Positions 1 through 10,748 of a DNA stretch of 46,555 nt are shown piece by piece. Source of the DNA: Trametes villosa (taxonomy: Eukaryota; Basidiomycota; Agaricomycetes; Polyporales; Polyporaceae). The translations under genes and the position numbers were made by a program. Under the pieces are notes generated by a model, which was not told where the DNA came from, made no database searches, and saw only the letters and a list, made by a program, of their open reading frames with translations. The number at the start of each line of letters is the position of its first letter. Position 1 is the stretch's first letter. The DNA lies in the NCBI GenBank assembly GCA_002964805.2, contig PUDQ02000115.1, positions 1 to 46,555 on the forward strand, in the 5' to 3' direction.

Positions 1-2486
1 CGGGATCGGTATGTACTCTACAGTGACGTCGGCTGTATTTTTCACGCATACATGAGGCTGGATACGATAGACGAGACACTCAGCACATCAAGCAAGCTTA
101 CCGACAGGACTCTCGGCTGCAGGCTGCTGGCGCGCCTCCCAGTTTGCACGATACCCGCATGATGAGCCAGTCGACAAGGCCTCTAGCTCTTGAGCCGCGG
201 ACCCCCGCGGTTCACCGGCACATAAACGTCGCGTGCTCGGATGGCCTCGTCGCTACTCTTTGCTGTGCGCCGTTCCTGAGGATTCCTCGTGAACTTCGAG
301 ATGCCCAGGTACCGGGAAGCGACATCGCCTTCCACTCCGCATCCGCAGACTCCGGCCCGCGATGTACAGGACGTCTGCTGTTCTTTGAGATCTGTGCCTC
401 ACGGTGCATCGGCTGCCGATCAGCATACAACACAATTGGCCGGAAACCATTTCATAGCGTTCCCGGTACGCAAAGGCACGATTTGGAAGCTCAATGCCTT
501 GGTCAGTACAGTGCGTGGACGAGTGCTGACTTCGAGTATACTTCCCGGCACGGTCGGGGGTGCACCACTGTACCTTTCGCTGTGCGTAGGCGTTGAAAGC
601 GAGGTGAGTGCTCTTGTCAGTTCTTCAGCTCCCGCTCACGCGCCCTCTTAGTCGCCACCTAAAAAGCACCCGATTGGCCGCGCGTCGAGGTGTGGGACCG
701 GGGGACGACCATGGCTGGAAGTATATCGAAGGCGTGCTCCAGGAGGCGGGCCCGGGCGTGCACATGATTGGCAAGGGTCCCCGAGGCCTGTTGTCGCTCC
801 TACGTCTGTGGCCAGGGCCACGTACCCCCTCGCGCCACGCTTGCGTCTCTACGCGCTGCACCTTTACTCCGGCTCCAAGCGGATCCGCCGCGACACAGGC
901 CGGGTTTCTCCGCAAATGCCCAATTCATCTCGCAACCCGCCCCCATCGACCCGGGCGCAGCTGTCAACGCACAGTTTCGCGGGCAGGTTTGCGCTGTTGC
1001 TCTCGGCAGTCTGGTCACTCCACTGGTCCAACGGCAAGGAGAGGAAGATACAGTCTCAGGGTGTCCGCCGCGAGACCCGCGAGGTGCCCCATGCAGACGC
1101 GGAGCGGATGCTCGCGGCGTCCGGTATGTCGCTGACGGTTGGCGTCCGGCAGGGGAGCGGCACGGTAGCTGGCAAGGATTATTTGGAAGATGGGAGAACT
1201 TGCCTCCTCGAGCGGTTTTGGTGCACGTTGTCGTTCCTACGTCTGAAGAGCAGGATCACGTACGACCTCGCGCTGCACCTTCACGCTGGGTCACAGTGGG
1301 CTCGCTGCTGCCCAGGCCAGCTTCTCCGCCATTTCCAGATTCATCTCGCAGCCACCTCCGTCGACCTGGTCGTAGCCATCAATACGCATCCTCGCTGACG
1401 CGTCTGCGCTATCGCTCTGGGCGGCCTGGCTCCTACACCGATCCAACGGCATGTAGAAGATGACACGGCGTCAGTGCGTTCGCCGCGATGCGCGCGAGGT
1501 GCTCCATCTAGACGCGTAGCGGTTGCTCGCGGCGCGCTTTGAAGAGGGACGAAAGGTGTGTCGGCTGCAGGTACGTCCCGTACGCCGCTCTGGCACGTGT
1601 TGTACGCTGATAGTGATACCACATGTACATGTGTCTGCGATTGCTTCGCGTTAGTATGCGCATATCATCCTATACACCTCGCTCTCGGTCAGCATCCATT
1701 CATTTGGGTTATGAAGTGTCTGCTGACCTCCGGGACGCTTCGCAGATCATGGACATGCAACGCGCATCGCACTAGAGTTCCACCGCGCGAGGCCAAGCGG
1801 TAGTAGGAAGGGCACCTTTTCTCGGCGACCTGCGTATGAGCCGCCGAGTGGGCGAGTGCGCTCGACTGAATTCGCTAGTCGCTCCTTGCGTGAGCTATTC
1901 GGCAGTTCGCGCACTCGCTCAGGGAGAGTGCGGGTCGGATACGACTTCGTCTCTGCGCCTGTGGAGGGGAATATCGTCGGGCTTCCAGGTCTTTAGTGGC
2001 GTTTTGGTGGGTGCGCGTTCTCGAGGTCGCGGTGTACTGAGACGGTGCCCGGTGCGCCCCCGGGTTGTATTGCAACGAGACGGAGGAGCATCTCAAATGC
2101 CCAGAGTATGATTACTGTAGCATTTTCGGAACGATGTGTGGGCTCGATCGTTCGAACGAACCGACCATTGGTAAGATCTACCGTCATATGACGAGGCAGA
2201 ATCCTGCCAGCGTTGCATGAGTCGATGGTCTGTGGGCTGGGCTCCCGACCGGTGCTCGAAAGTGTGCCACAGCCCGAAAATCAGATGCGAACGAGGTCGG
2301 AGTCACAATCTCTCCATTCAGATACAACTCGGTGCTACTGTACATACAACAGGCAGGGATACGAGCAGAGAAGACACAGGGCGGGGAAAGGGTATCAAGG
2401 GGGTGGAGGCTACGTGTATGTCGGCGTCCACCCAGTGGCAACTCGTCGTGCATCTCCGCAGTGGAGCGCATCGTCGGTGTCCCATC
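1..2486. other. Gene-poor left flank with no supported gene
   Basis: No reading frame here has domain-like content or a coherent chain of splice sites, and overlapping open frames on both strands look like chance frames in GC-rich DNA. The one structure seen is a diverged direct duplication at about 760-1140 and 1195-1560, listed separately. The right end of this stretch is the presumed 3' flank of the minus-strand aspartic peptidase gene, whose stop codon is at 2487-2489. Confidence 0.5.
760..1560. repeat. Diverged tandem duplication, two units of about 400 bp
   Basis: Unit A (about 760-1140) and unit B (about 1195-1560) align by eye in the same orientation. Shared landmarks in order are gttgtcg(c/t)tcctacgtctg, a stretch around attcatctcgca, a ctc(t/c)g(g)gc(a/g)g segment, a tccaacggca segment, and a cgcgaggtg(c)(c/t)cca segment ending in cgcggcg. 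Neither unit keeps an open frame that the other shares, so this looks like an old duplication of non-coding or decayed sequence. Confidence 0.45.
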
Positions 2487-5204
2487 CTATGCGGTCTTCG
2501 GCAACACATACAAACCTGCCTTTGTCGGATGGCATCCCGCAAGCCGCACATATGGACGCCGTGCACCAGCCGGCCCGGGCGCGGGTTTAGGTACGTGCAT
2601 CGCCACATGCATGGCATGGAAAAAATTCTGAGGATAGTCGGTTAGAATCTGAACACGAAGCGGAATCAGCAGCAATCGCGCACCAGTCCAAGTATGTTGG
2701 AGCCGTTCGGCCACGAGGGCCACAGCAAGCTTTCGCGGAGCGCACCCTTGTCCTGATAGCTCAAGCCTGTTTGGGGGTCGCGGAAGATGTCCCCCCAATG
2801 CGGGCAGAGGGTGTAGACGAATGGGTCCACGGGGACTTTGACAATGACGTCGCGTGCTGGATCCTCTGCGGCTTGAAAAACGAAGTCGATCGAGAAACGA
2901 CTGGTTTGCAGCTCGGCGGGGACATGGAAAAGAGGGGTAGGCCGGTTGAAGTCGCCAGGCGTGACGTTCCTCTGTAGGTGTCCAAGGATACGCTCTTGGA
3001 GTGTGTTAACAAGGCCGAGGGGCAGGTACGAGACGCTAGAGCCTGCAAATCAGTGTTAGCTCGCACGAAATCACAACGCTTGATCGCGGGCACTGACCCG
3101 TATCCAAGGTAGCGTAAAATCCATTGGTGTAGCTTCCATGCAAAGACCACGCCCATTGCCCGGTTGCTTCGCTCCACGTGCACTTCCAGATTATAACCTT
3201 TTTGACGAATGGGCACCATGCCATAGGCTGATTGGGAGCCCGGGGATATACAGCGATGGGAGAAGACCATGCGGGCTCATTAGTACAGGGCCACCGATTG
3301 AAGGCCGTCCAGCTCGGGCTGTTGAGATCGCGTGAGCAATCATCTCGCTACTCAACCATTCCAGACTTACAGTTCTTTGAAGATCTCGTTGATATAGATT
3401 GGTGCAACCAAGCGGAAGTAGAGGACGAGATCATCCGGATGCTATGAAGGGAACATGGTAAGACGGAGATAGTACCTCGGCGACAATCTGGTAGTCGGCG
3501 TACCGATTGAGAGGGAACGAGTTGATTTTCCGTTGTTAACACCTGGAGGAGGCTCTATCGGAACGTGTCAGAGACACCCTACACTTGCGTCTGTGAGAGG
3601 AACGAACCTTAGTGACGAACTGCCGAAAAGCGGGCTGGCGTCTACAAGCAAATGAGTGAGAAAGTTCACCAGGCGGGAGGACATGACTCACTGTTCAGGG
3701 CCCAACCCGATGATCCCATGAAACGCGAAGGTTGTGATATTCATGGAGACACCGTAGGCCGCGCCGAACTGGAAGCCTTGAATCCGCGGGCCGCCCGTAT
3801 GCCGGCTCCTCTGCCCCCAGTCGTACGCGTGAGTGAAATGAAACTGGTCGCCTGGTTCCTGTAGCATGAGGACTGTAAAACACAATGCGTAAGTTCCGAG
3901 CTGCTAATGTGCATACAGACTTACGCGCTACGGCGTGGCCTATATACATTGCTGTACCAGCGTAGATGGCTCGGTCGGTGATATCCTCGACGATCATGGT
4001 CTCAGGGGGAGCATCTGGTGGTGGATCCGTGATGTGCGGGCGAAACCGGTGGTTCAAGACACCCCTTGTAGGCGTGGGCCAGCTCCCCTTGCGTACCTCC
4101 GGGAACCCGTCGGTGTTGGTTGTAGGAGGCCAGTCGGACAAGATATGCGTATACTGGCCAGCGATGACTTGAATCAACGGCTCGGTAATGAGCTGCGGCT
4201 CGCTCTGGTCCTGTGCGGTCTGATACGGGGATGCTTGCAGGACGCGACGATGGTCCATCATTCCCACCCAACTGAGAATACATATCAGGCCTTGTCTCAT
4301 CAAGATATACGTAACACGACTCGGAAAGCCTCACCTGTCGGCGGAGCCTGCCAAGCACGGCGCGAGCGAGTCAATATCGAGGCTAGATTATGAGGTAATG
4401 TCGTCTCACCTGTGTCGATGAGCAACGGGAAACGGTCGATGCATATATTATTACGGTATACCACGGTTCCCCGTAGATACTGCGGAACGTGCTGATGCAG
4501 CGTCTGTGAGGGACGTGAGGTGTCGGATGGGAAGAGATGGGAAGAGCGAGAGACATAGACACTCACCAGTTGCGTCGTGTAATACTGACTGCTCCAACAC
4601 AGCGTCTCTCTCCGAGTATACTCAACTGCTGTATACGTGCCCATGTGAGGTCCGGAAGAGGCACTCCCATGCGCTGGCATGAAGACAACTGGCGGCATAG
4701 GCTGCTGAAATGCGCCTGCGCCGATGCTGGCAGCCTGAGAGTGCCTAGCAGGCCGGTCACCATGGCTAGCCTAAACGAGATGTATGAGGACCCCTGTGCA
4801 GGAGCTGACTCAAGGGCTGCACGAACCGGAATTGTAGAGCGACGCGATGACGACCCGGATGGCGAGAGGGTCGTCGACCGAGAGGCTTTGTTTGACCCAC
4901 TGGATCGAGTCGTGGCTTGGGCCGCGGCTTCAGCTTGAGCCGCAGCTTGAGCCGCAGCTTGAGCCGCAGCCTGAGCTGCAGCTTGCGCCGCATCTGTCGA
5001 AGCTCTCCATAGTTGCTTAGCCGCCGCGATGCCCAGTGCGCCGCACTTGACCATGTCCGCGATGCGCTATAGAATCACGTGCTGAGTTATCGTGCCACGG
5101 AGTGTACAAGTGGCTCATACCCGTTGGGTTGCAGTAGCCGGTTCAGGGGGGGTGAGCGGGACGATGAAGGGTGGAATTCCTTGGGAAGCCGTGGTCGACG
5201 ACAT
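2487..5204 (-). CDS. Pepsin-like (A1) aspartic peptidase, 13 exons, one phase break
   Basis: This is a predicted secreted- or vacuolar-type endopeptidase of family A1. Exons on the minus strand are 5204-5121, 5066-4761, 4701-4567, 4503-4410, 4347-4335, 4271-3925, 3872-3692, 3641-3608, 3542-3476, 3441-3371, 3318-3098, 3042-2684 and 2627-2487. The first active site DTGSADSWVG is assembled across three exons. A flap-side GIIGLGPE motif follows in exon 7. The second active site LDTGSSVSYLP spans exons 11-12, and the C-terminal ILGLNFF motif spans exons 12-13. These four landmarks are in the correct A1 order. The protein would be about 683 residues, long for the family because of an Ala/Gln-rich N-terminus; no signal peptide is evident. 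Exon lengths sum to one base more than a multiple of three. The shift lies in exon 9, at an A run on the sense strand (plus 3526-3529). Intron 9 would be only 34 nt. The gene may be a recent pseudogene, or a splice site may be misplaced. Confidence 0.72.
4335..4347 (-). other. 13-nt micro-exon inside the catalytic motif
   Basis: Between introns of 62 nt (4348-4409) and 63 nt (4272-4334) lies a 13-base exon bounded by ggcag and gtgagg. It supplies most of Gly-Ser-Ala-Asp-Ser immediately after the catalytic Asp-Thr. Including it joins the phase-1 end of exon 4 to the start of exon 6 and yields DTGSADSWVG, a good match to the family DTGSSNTW pattern. Skipping it would destroy the active site and the frame. 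Confidence 0.7.
4927..4990. repeat. 12-bp minisatellite coding Ala/Gln repeat
   Basis: The 12-mer gcagcttgagcc is repeated about five times with small changes (gcagcctgagct, gcagcttgcgcc). On the minus strand it encodes Ala-Gln-Ala-Ala units in exon 2 of the aspartic peptidase gene. Because the unit is a multiple of three, copy-number change would keep the frame. Confidence 0.8.
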
Positions 5205-5277
5205 GGAGAAGAGAATGCTGGAGGTGAACACGGAAAGGCTGACGGTAATGTCCAGGAAGAGCTACAGCTCTGAATGC

Positions 5278-5285
5278 CTTATATA
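5278..5285 (-). promoter_or_regulatory. Candidate TATA box of the aspartic peptidase gene
   Basis: The minus strand reads catatataagg, about 75 bp upstream of the chosen ATG at 5204-5202. The position suits a TATA box with a transcription start about 30 bp downstream and a short leader. This supports choosing the 5204 ATG and its 28-codon first exon, although no transcript evidence is available. Confidence 0.45.
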
Positions 5286-6040
5286 TGTGCTGGAGAAGCA
5301 CCGCTTGAGAAGCTGAGCTCAGGATGGACAACAAGAGGCTGGCGTGGGTATTCTCTGAGCGCTGGAGCTAGCTCTAAGGAGTCATCGACATCGGCGGAGA
5401 GCCCGGGAGACATGGACGCCTGCACCAAATCCAATGACAGGACGTCCGACCGCCGATTGACGCCTCAAGCTCAAGGGCGAGACATCGCGCGCTGAGACTT
5501 CTCATTACTGGCTGAGCGAGGCTGCGGTGGTCCGCAACCTGAGAGTGGAGCGGTTTCTGATCGGTGTATCTATCGCCAAGAGCTCAGTCACAATAAGAGA
5601 GACCACACAGACAGAGAAGCAAGAAGAGCATCGATTCCAAGTCGCGAGCACGCCAACATCCTGATGCTGATCAACTCGCAACACCAGAAGCGTCCGTCAC
5701 ATGTGTACGGCACGAAAACACTCACGACACAACAGCGCAGAAGACATCGCTGGGAATGTCTGGAGGACCACATGATGATGCTTTGAACCCGGTATTGTTA
5801 TCGGCTGTTCTATGTCCATGAACTAAGAAGCCTACGAGCGCCGCGACTCCCAGGGAGGCCTTGTGGGCGTGAAGGACGGCATGGTCACGAGCTTGCGACA
5901 ACATGGACCCCGTTCGGGATTCTTCGGGTCTCCGGAAGTTCGAGTCCGAGAGCATGCGGTGAGTTGGGCTATGTACCGATGAAAGAGGCCGCGGCGGCGC
6001 TCGGACAGTGTCATGAGGGGAGAAAGAGAGCGAGGCGCCA

Positions 6041-6060
6041 ATTTGTAGATGTTTGCGGGC
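6041..6060 (+). promoter_or_regulatory. Shared array upstream motif, copy 1
   Basis: The stretch atttgtagatgtttgcgggc matches the element upstream of copy 8 (atttgtagatgtttggtcca) and resembles those before copies 2 and 3. It lies about 200 bp before the ATG. It is a candidate common promoter element; function is inferred only from conservation. Confidence 0.35.
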
Positions 6061-6261
6061 ATTTGGCGCACAGCCCCTCCCGGCGCGTTGTCGAGCGGGC
6101 CGCGTCCGATCCCGCCGTGGCGTTGCGCACGAGAGAACGTTGCCCACTATTCCCGCACAACATCCCCGACACCGTTCTACGGCTGGCGACCATTCTATCT
6201 CCTTTGCCTGTGCTCATCTGGGCTCTTGGATTTCTTGGTGTCCTGCAACGCGACGGCTCTA

Positions 6262-8112
6262 ATGCCTTCGTGAGTGATGTACTTTACCGGCATCTCTCAC
6301 ATGTTGACGTCTCTCTTCGGGTTCCAGCTTCCTGGAATTGAACAAGGATGTCTTTGTTCACATACTTGGGGAGCTCAAATCGCAGAGATGCCTCCTTCCT
6401 TTGTCTTTAACCTGCAAAACCGCTCGTGATACGGCTAAGCGCTTGCTGTTCCGGAGCTGCAAGACGGTGAAGATTAGCTTCGACGGCTCGCCCCTCTCCC
6501 CCCAAATGTTCCCTCCTGATTCTCTGTGGGACGTCATCGGGTACGTGCATGTATTATATGTTGCGCTGTGCCAAACCAATCCATCCCAATGTGTTTCTAG
6601 CGAGCTCACAATCGAAGAACGGTGGCCGGAGATGGCTGCGCGCGACAACGGTGAGCGGCAGCCAGGAGGCGACTTGACTCTCTGCACGTACTTCAATCCC
6701 GACTTCCTCTTCCATGCCCTGCAACGCATGCCTGCTTTAACTGTCATCACCATATCATCTGGCTGCTTCACCCACCACGGACTGCCGTGGACATCTCTCA
6801 AGGCCATACTCCGAGCCCCGCGACTTCGGGAACTCAAGATTTTCGCCCTACTACTCTGCACGATCGGAGCCACAGAGGAGGACTTGGACGTTGAGGTGGC
6901 ACCGCTTACAACATTCGACTACCGGCCTCGAATGACCCTCAGCGACCCCCTGTGGCTCCCGACGGGACGGCATGCTCTCGCAGTCCTACTACCGAAATTG
7001 AACAAGTCGCTGCAGACGCTCGCCTTGCCTGTTGAACCCGCCCCACTGGACATCATTCAGACCACGCAATGGGCGGCACTTCACACTTTTCTCCTATACG
7101 GCGAAACATCTCCTCACTTTACGGCGCCCTACGCCGCTGTGCTTCGCAACATGCCAGAACTCCGGTCTCTCCGTCTCAGATTGATGCTACCACACGGGGA
7201 AAGCGCGCCGATAGTTTGGCCCATCGGCCTCGAAATGGCTTGTCCTTGGCCGAATCTCGACAGCTTCACCATCGTTCACCCGCATCCTGATGATAAGTTA
7301 TACGCATATCTCCCTCCCTCCGTCGAGCACCTCTTGCTTTGCTACTCCCCATTCTACTACGACTACATCTGGAGCGGATCAGGCGTGATCGGCCAAGGTG
7401 GCGTGCACGGGCAGCTCCTGACCGCTTCTCAGACGCTGCGGCTTTTGACCCAATGTCAAACGCCCAACCTCACTGAACTCGCGATCGAATACGGTGCTGA
7501 CGACCACGAATTCGACCTTCTCGAAACCCTCCCTCATGCATTTCCACATCTGATCTCACTATCCATCAATGTCTACCGGTCCGTGGAGAACCACGCCGAC
7601 GTCCCCGTGGTGAGTGCGCATAATGCCAGTGGTGCGCCGCATGCTCGTTCGCTTACGTCCATTGCAGGAGCGTATTGCTCGCACTCTCGCGCCACTCTTG
7701 CGCCTACGTACACTACGGACGTACCTCGGCTTCAAAGCGATCGCTGCACTACCCCAAGCTTTTGTGCCAGTCCCGGAAGGCTTCCAGCTGCCGGCGAATC
7801 CATTCGAAACGGACCTCAAGGAGGCGCGAGACAGCGCGGCCCAGGTTCTCGCAGATCTCATGCCTCCGTCCCTGCAAAATCTCGTTCTCTTCCATCCAGT
7901 GATGCGACGCGGATGGTACTGGGTTCAGTACCGGCTCGTGCCGGAGTCTCGAAGGAGGTCTGAGAGGGAGGTCCGGGTGGCGCATAACCCAGAGTCCTAC
8001 GAGCTTCCGGTAAGCGTGACAAACGACTGTTCCTACGACAACTGCTGACCGGCATCTGGCTCAGTACTCGCGCGGCGTGCTCCTGGCCGCACCCGAGCGA
8101 TATTTCGGGTAG
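6262..8112 (+). CDS. F-box/leucine-rich protein, array copy 1
   Basis: Exons are 6262-6269, 6328-6540, 6601-7609, 7668-8009 and 8065-8112, giving 539 residues without a stop. The start ATG-CCT-TC is a very short first exon (Met-Pro-Ser). The F-box-like segment follows directly: LNKDVFVHILGEL, then LSLTCKTARDTAKRLLFRSC. F-box proteins of this layout are known as substrate-receptor subunits of SCF ubiquitin ligases; the substrate cannot be read from the sequence. The remaining residues carry irregular leucine-rich strands (LRSLRLRLML, LTELAIEYGADDHEFDLL, LISLSINVY). A conserved C-terminal part follows with ARDSAAQVLADLMPPSLQ and WYWVQYRLVP, ending in a short exon (YSRGVLLAAPE). This gene, with copies 4, 5 and 6, forms the short-first-exon subgroup. 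Confidence 0.85.
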
Positions 8113-8122
8113 CTGGATTCAT

Positions 8123-8153
8123 GTCTATTTTGACTCGCTGCTGTATGTTGTAC
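8123..8153 (+). promoter_or_regulatory. Conserved 3' UTR element after copy 1
   Basis: Directly after the stop, gtctattttgactcgctgct followed by gtatgttgtac is nearly repeated after copies 4 (18111-18141) and 6 (25766-25796). The invariant tgtatgttgt resembles a UGUA-type 3' UTR protein-binding or polyadenylation signal. The role is inferred. Confidence 0.35.
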
Positions 8154-10661
8154 TGAATATCTGTGCCATTCACGACGATCTACGAGGAGATCAGGTATCC
8201 TGCGAGTTTGAAAACTCGTCAGGCTGTCAAGGTGCGCCTCCCCGATCTCACGCGCTCAATGGTCGGATGCGTGCTACCTTTGCTTGCGACCCGTACCCCT
8301 TCAAACATTGCCACGCACGGCCCCGTTACGCGCATCGGGAGGAGTCCGCGGCGTTGCTCGTCGACGGTATACCGGTACATTTGAACGTCACCTTTGTCGC
8401 ACGGTGCGCGCCCGCCATACACGTGTGTGAACTCTGCGCGTCCCACATCGTCGCTCATCTCTTGGGGCCTCGCGGCGTTGTCACAAACACCGCCGTACTG
8501 GTAGCGCTCGAGTCGCCGCGGGACGCGGCCTCGAGGTAGTTCTCTCGCGCAGTCTCGCGGGAAGTGGTATCTGCGTGCGCGCTTCGTGAGAGCCTTCCGC
8601 GGGACCGTCGGAGAGACCGCCCATTCTCAGTGATTGAAACTTCTGATTATCGCGCGCCCAAACAGGCGTGGTCCCGCGTACGTAGCTGCTACGAGCGCAA
8701 CGCTCAAAGGTCCACGCGTGTGGTCGCCTCTGCTGATGGCGAGTCTCACGAGATCTGCTCTGTGGGCGCGGGGTGTATAGAGAGCGCGCATTCGCGATCT
8801 CGAGGTGCGGCTTGTGCCTCACAGGAAGAAGTCCAGACAACTTGTCGGCGGCCGGTGATGCGCGTCTCGAGCGCATGCCCACAATCGATGACAAAAGACG
8901 AGGAGATTTTGGACCAGCGCTGATGCTTCTCTGTCCTAGGTTGCACATGTTCGCGAAGAGTCGGTGGGAATACGAGTCAAATACGAGTCATTCTGACCGC
9001 AATTGAGCTCGCTCGCTGCGTGTGTATGAGCGAAAGCGCTACGCCCGCGTCGGGTACTGATATCAGCGGCGCTCCTCAGAGCAGTATAGCAACAACGCTA
9101 GAAGCCACGATGAGCGCGGATCCATAACATGGGCTGTATCGATAACAATTGAGAGGCGTACGGTGTCGCGAGGCCGCTCTGTGCTCATCGCGATGGGATG
9201 CCATGCGATCTTCCGTTCGGATGGTGCTGCTCTCCTGCAAGGGCCCGGGGCTTCCCCTGCTCCGAGATCGCGGAACGGAGACCCAGCCGGCCGTCAGACG
9301 CAGAGGTGTGGTCACAATGCCATGGAAGACTCGGAAGTGGGTAGAAACCGGCGTGGACCTATGCTCGCTTGCTGAGAGAAGCTGTGGTAGACAAGGATAG
9401 TGCCAAATGGAGCCGTAACAGCATCCAGCAGCTAGCGATCTCGCCGCCGATGCGTAGAGAATAGACTCTGAGCGCAGGACATGACAGCCTCCGAACCGCA
9501 CCAGCGTCACGGTGGACGATACGGTGCGCCCGCCGTCGTGCGGGTGGACGGCTGAATCATCCATGGGCATATCTTCGCGGGAGAGCACCCCATGACCGAG
9601 CGCGCGCGCGGAGCAGCGACGGACATGAAAACGGACTGATAAGCATTGGGTCTACGGACGGTCGAAGTATTCAGATACAAGATGTATCGTGCATGCAGGC
9701 TTACATGTGGCTGGTACGGCGGTCCCAACGAATTGTATTTGCTGAGACGTCCGAACACCCGCTCTGACTCGGTAGAACGGTATGACTCTCCGAGTCGGCG
9801 AGGCGTGTTTTGGTGAGAGATACTCGTCCCCGAGTACATATGGCCATTACAGGTCTATATGCTGTGTATAATCTGTATACGAACCCGCGATGAGTACACA
9901 TGTGGGGCCAAAGGCCGGCAAGACCAAACTCGCGAGACGACGCGGCCCTACGCCACCCATCACGGTGCGTGTGCGGCCAGAGAAACGCGACCGGCCGTTT
10001 CGGTGCACCCGCGCACACCTTCTCGCGCGCAGGATTCACGTTTAGTTCTAATCCGCGACATGCACATGCACGTATAGAACGGGAAAGTGCAGCTGTGCAG
10101 GCTGGGACTTGCGCCTCACACTCGGTGAAACTCAAGTCCTAGAGACAGGCGGCTGCGCCCTTACGACCTTAGGTGCCGTTGCTTTCTATCAGGTTGATTT
10201 CTTCACCCGTCTTACAGCTTTGTAGCAGGTGCGCCATCGCGCACCTACCTGCTCGTGGTCTCCCGCTCTTCCGACACTTCCGGCGGCGCCCTTGTCGCCC
10301 CAAATGGTCAATAAAACTAAGGCTCACCTGGGTGCGCACCGCTTGACGGATATAGGTGGCCCGGGCGCGGGGTACCCGGTAAGGCACGCAGGGTTAGGAT
10401 ATGCCTTTGGATGAAGATATTGATTGCTTGCTACGATTGAAGTCGTCCGGACTTGTGACTTCGCGGCGGCATCATCGCGCACATCGCTGCCGACTGTCTC
10501 AAGAGGTAGTAATCTGAAAGATGATTCAAGCATTAGCTTACAGCAGCTCATGGCTATGAGTCTAACGAACGTGAATGCTTTGTAGAGACGGTGCAACATA
10601 TCCAAGCAAGCGAGTGAACGGTCGTCGATTGTGTGGTTAAGCGCACTGGGGAGTGGCGGAA

Positions 10662-10681
10662 GATTTGCGAGTGTTTGGTCC
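10662..10681 (+). promoter_or_regulatory. Shared array upstream motif, copy 2
   Basis: The sequence atttgcgagtgtttggtcca lies about 70-90 bp before the ATG of copy 2. It is nearly the same as the element before copy 3 (tttgcgagtgtttggaccag) and similar to that before copy 8. It is a candidate promoter element. Confidence 0.4.
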
Positions 10682-10748
10682 ACGGACGAGCGCCGAAGCA
10701 TCGCGTCGCTTGGGTCGGGCTGCCATATTTTGCTTGACATCAGGACCC

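Larger units (their letters stand above)
5205..6261. other. Intergenic region between divergent genes
   Basis: This spacer separates the minus-strand peptidase from the first plus-strand F-box gene, so it should hold both promoters. A minus-strand open frame (about 5722-6147) with a possible splice donor at its end was considered. It has no recognisable domain and I do not call it a gene. A motif shared with other array members (atttgtagatgttt) lies at 6041-6054. Confidence 0.5.
8113..10748. repeat. Spacer with duplicated block S, copy 1
   Basis: No gene is supported in this 2.6-kb spacer. From the 3' UTR to about 10.08 kb it aligns in order with the spacers after copies 4 and 6. The best-conserved part is about 8920-9190, with landmarks tgcttctctgtcctagg, gcacatgttcgcga, gcgctacgccc and acaacgctagaag. 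The copy here carries a small extra duplication of an aatacgagtc unit. Short open frames on the minus strand differ in frame from those in the other two blocks, so I treat the block as non-coding or decayed. Confidence 0.6.

Noticed and set aside
768..1463. 231-codon plus-strand frame in the left flank
   Set aside because: It crosses the diverged duplication without a shared frame in both units and has Arg/Pro/Ala-rich composition typical of chance frames.
5722..6147. Possible small minus-strand gene between the peptidase and copy 1
   Set aside because: A donor-acceptor pair can be drawn but no domain, homologous copy or clear promoter supports it.
8746..8946. Minus-strand frame starting MQPR(T/A)EKHQR, present in three spacers
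   Set aside because: Frames diverge by indels after the first part in the copies at 18383-18691 and 26009-26251, as expected for duplicated non-coding DNA.
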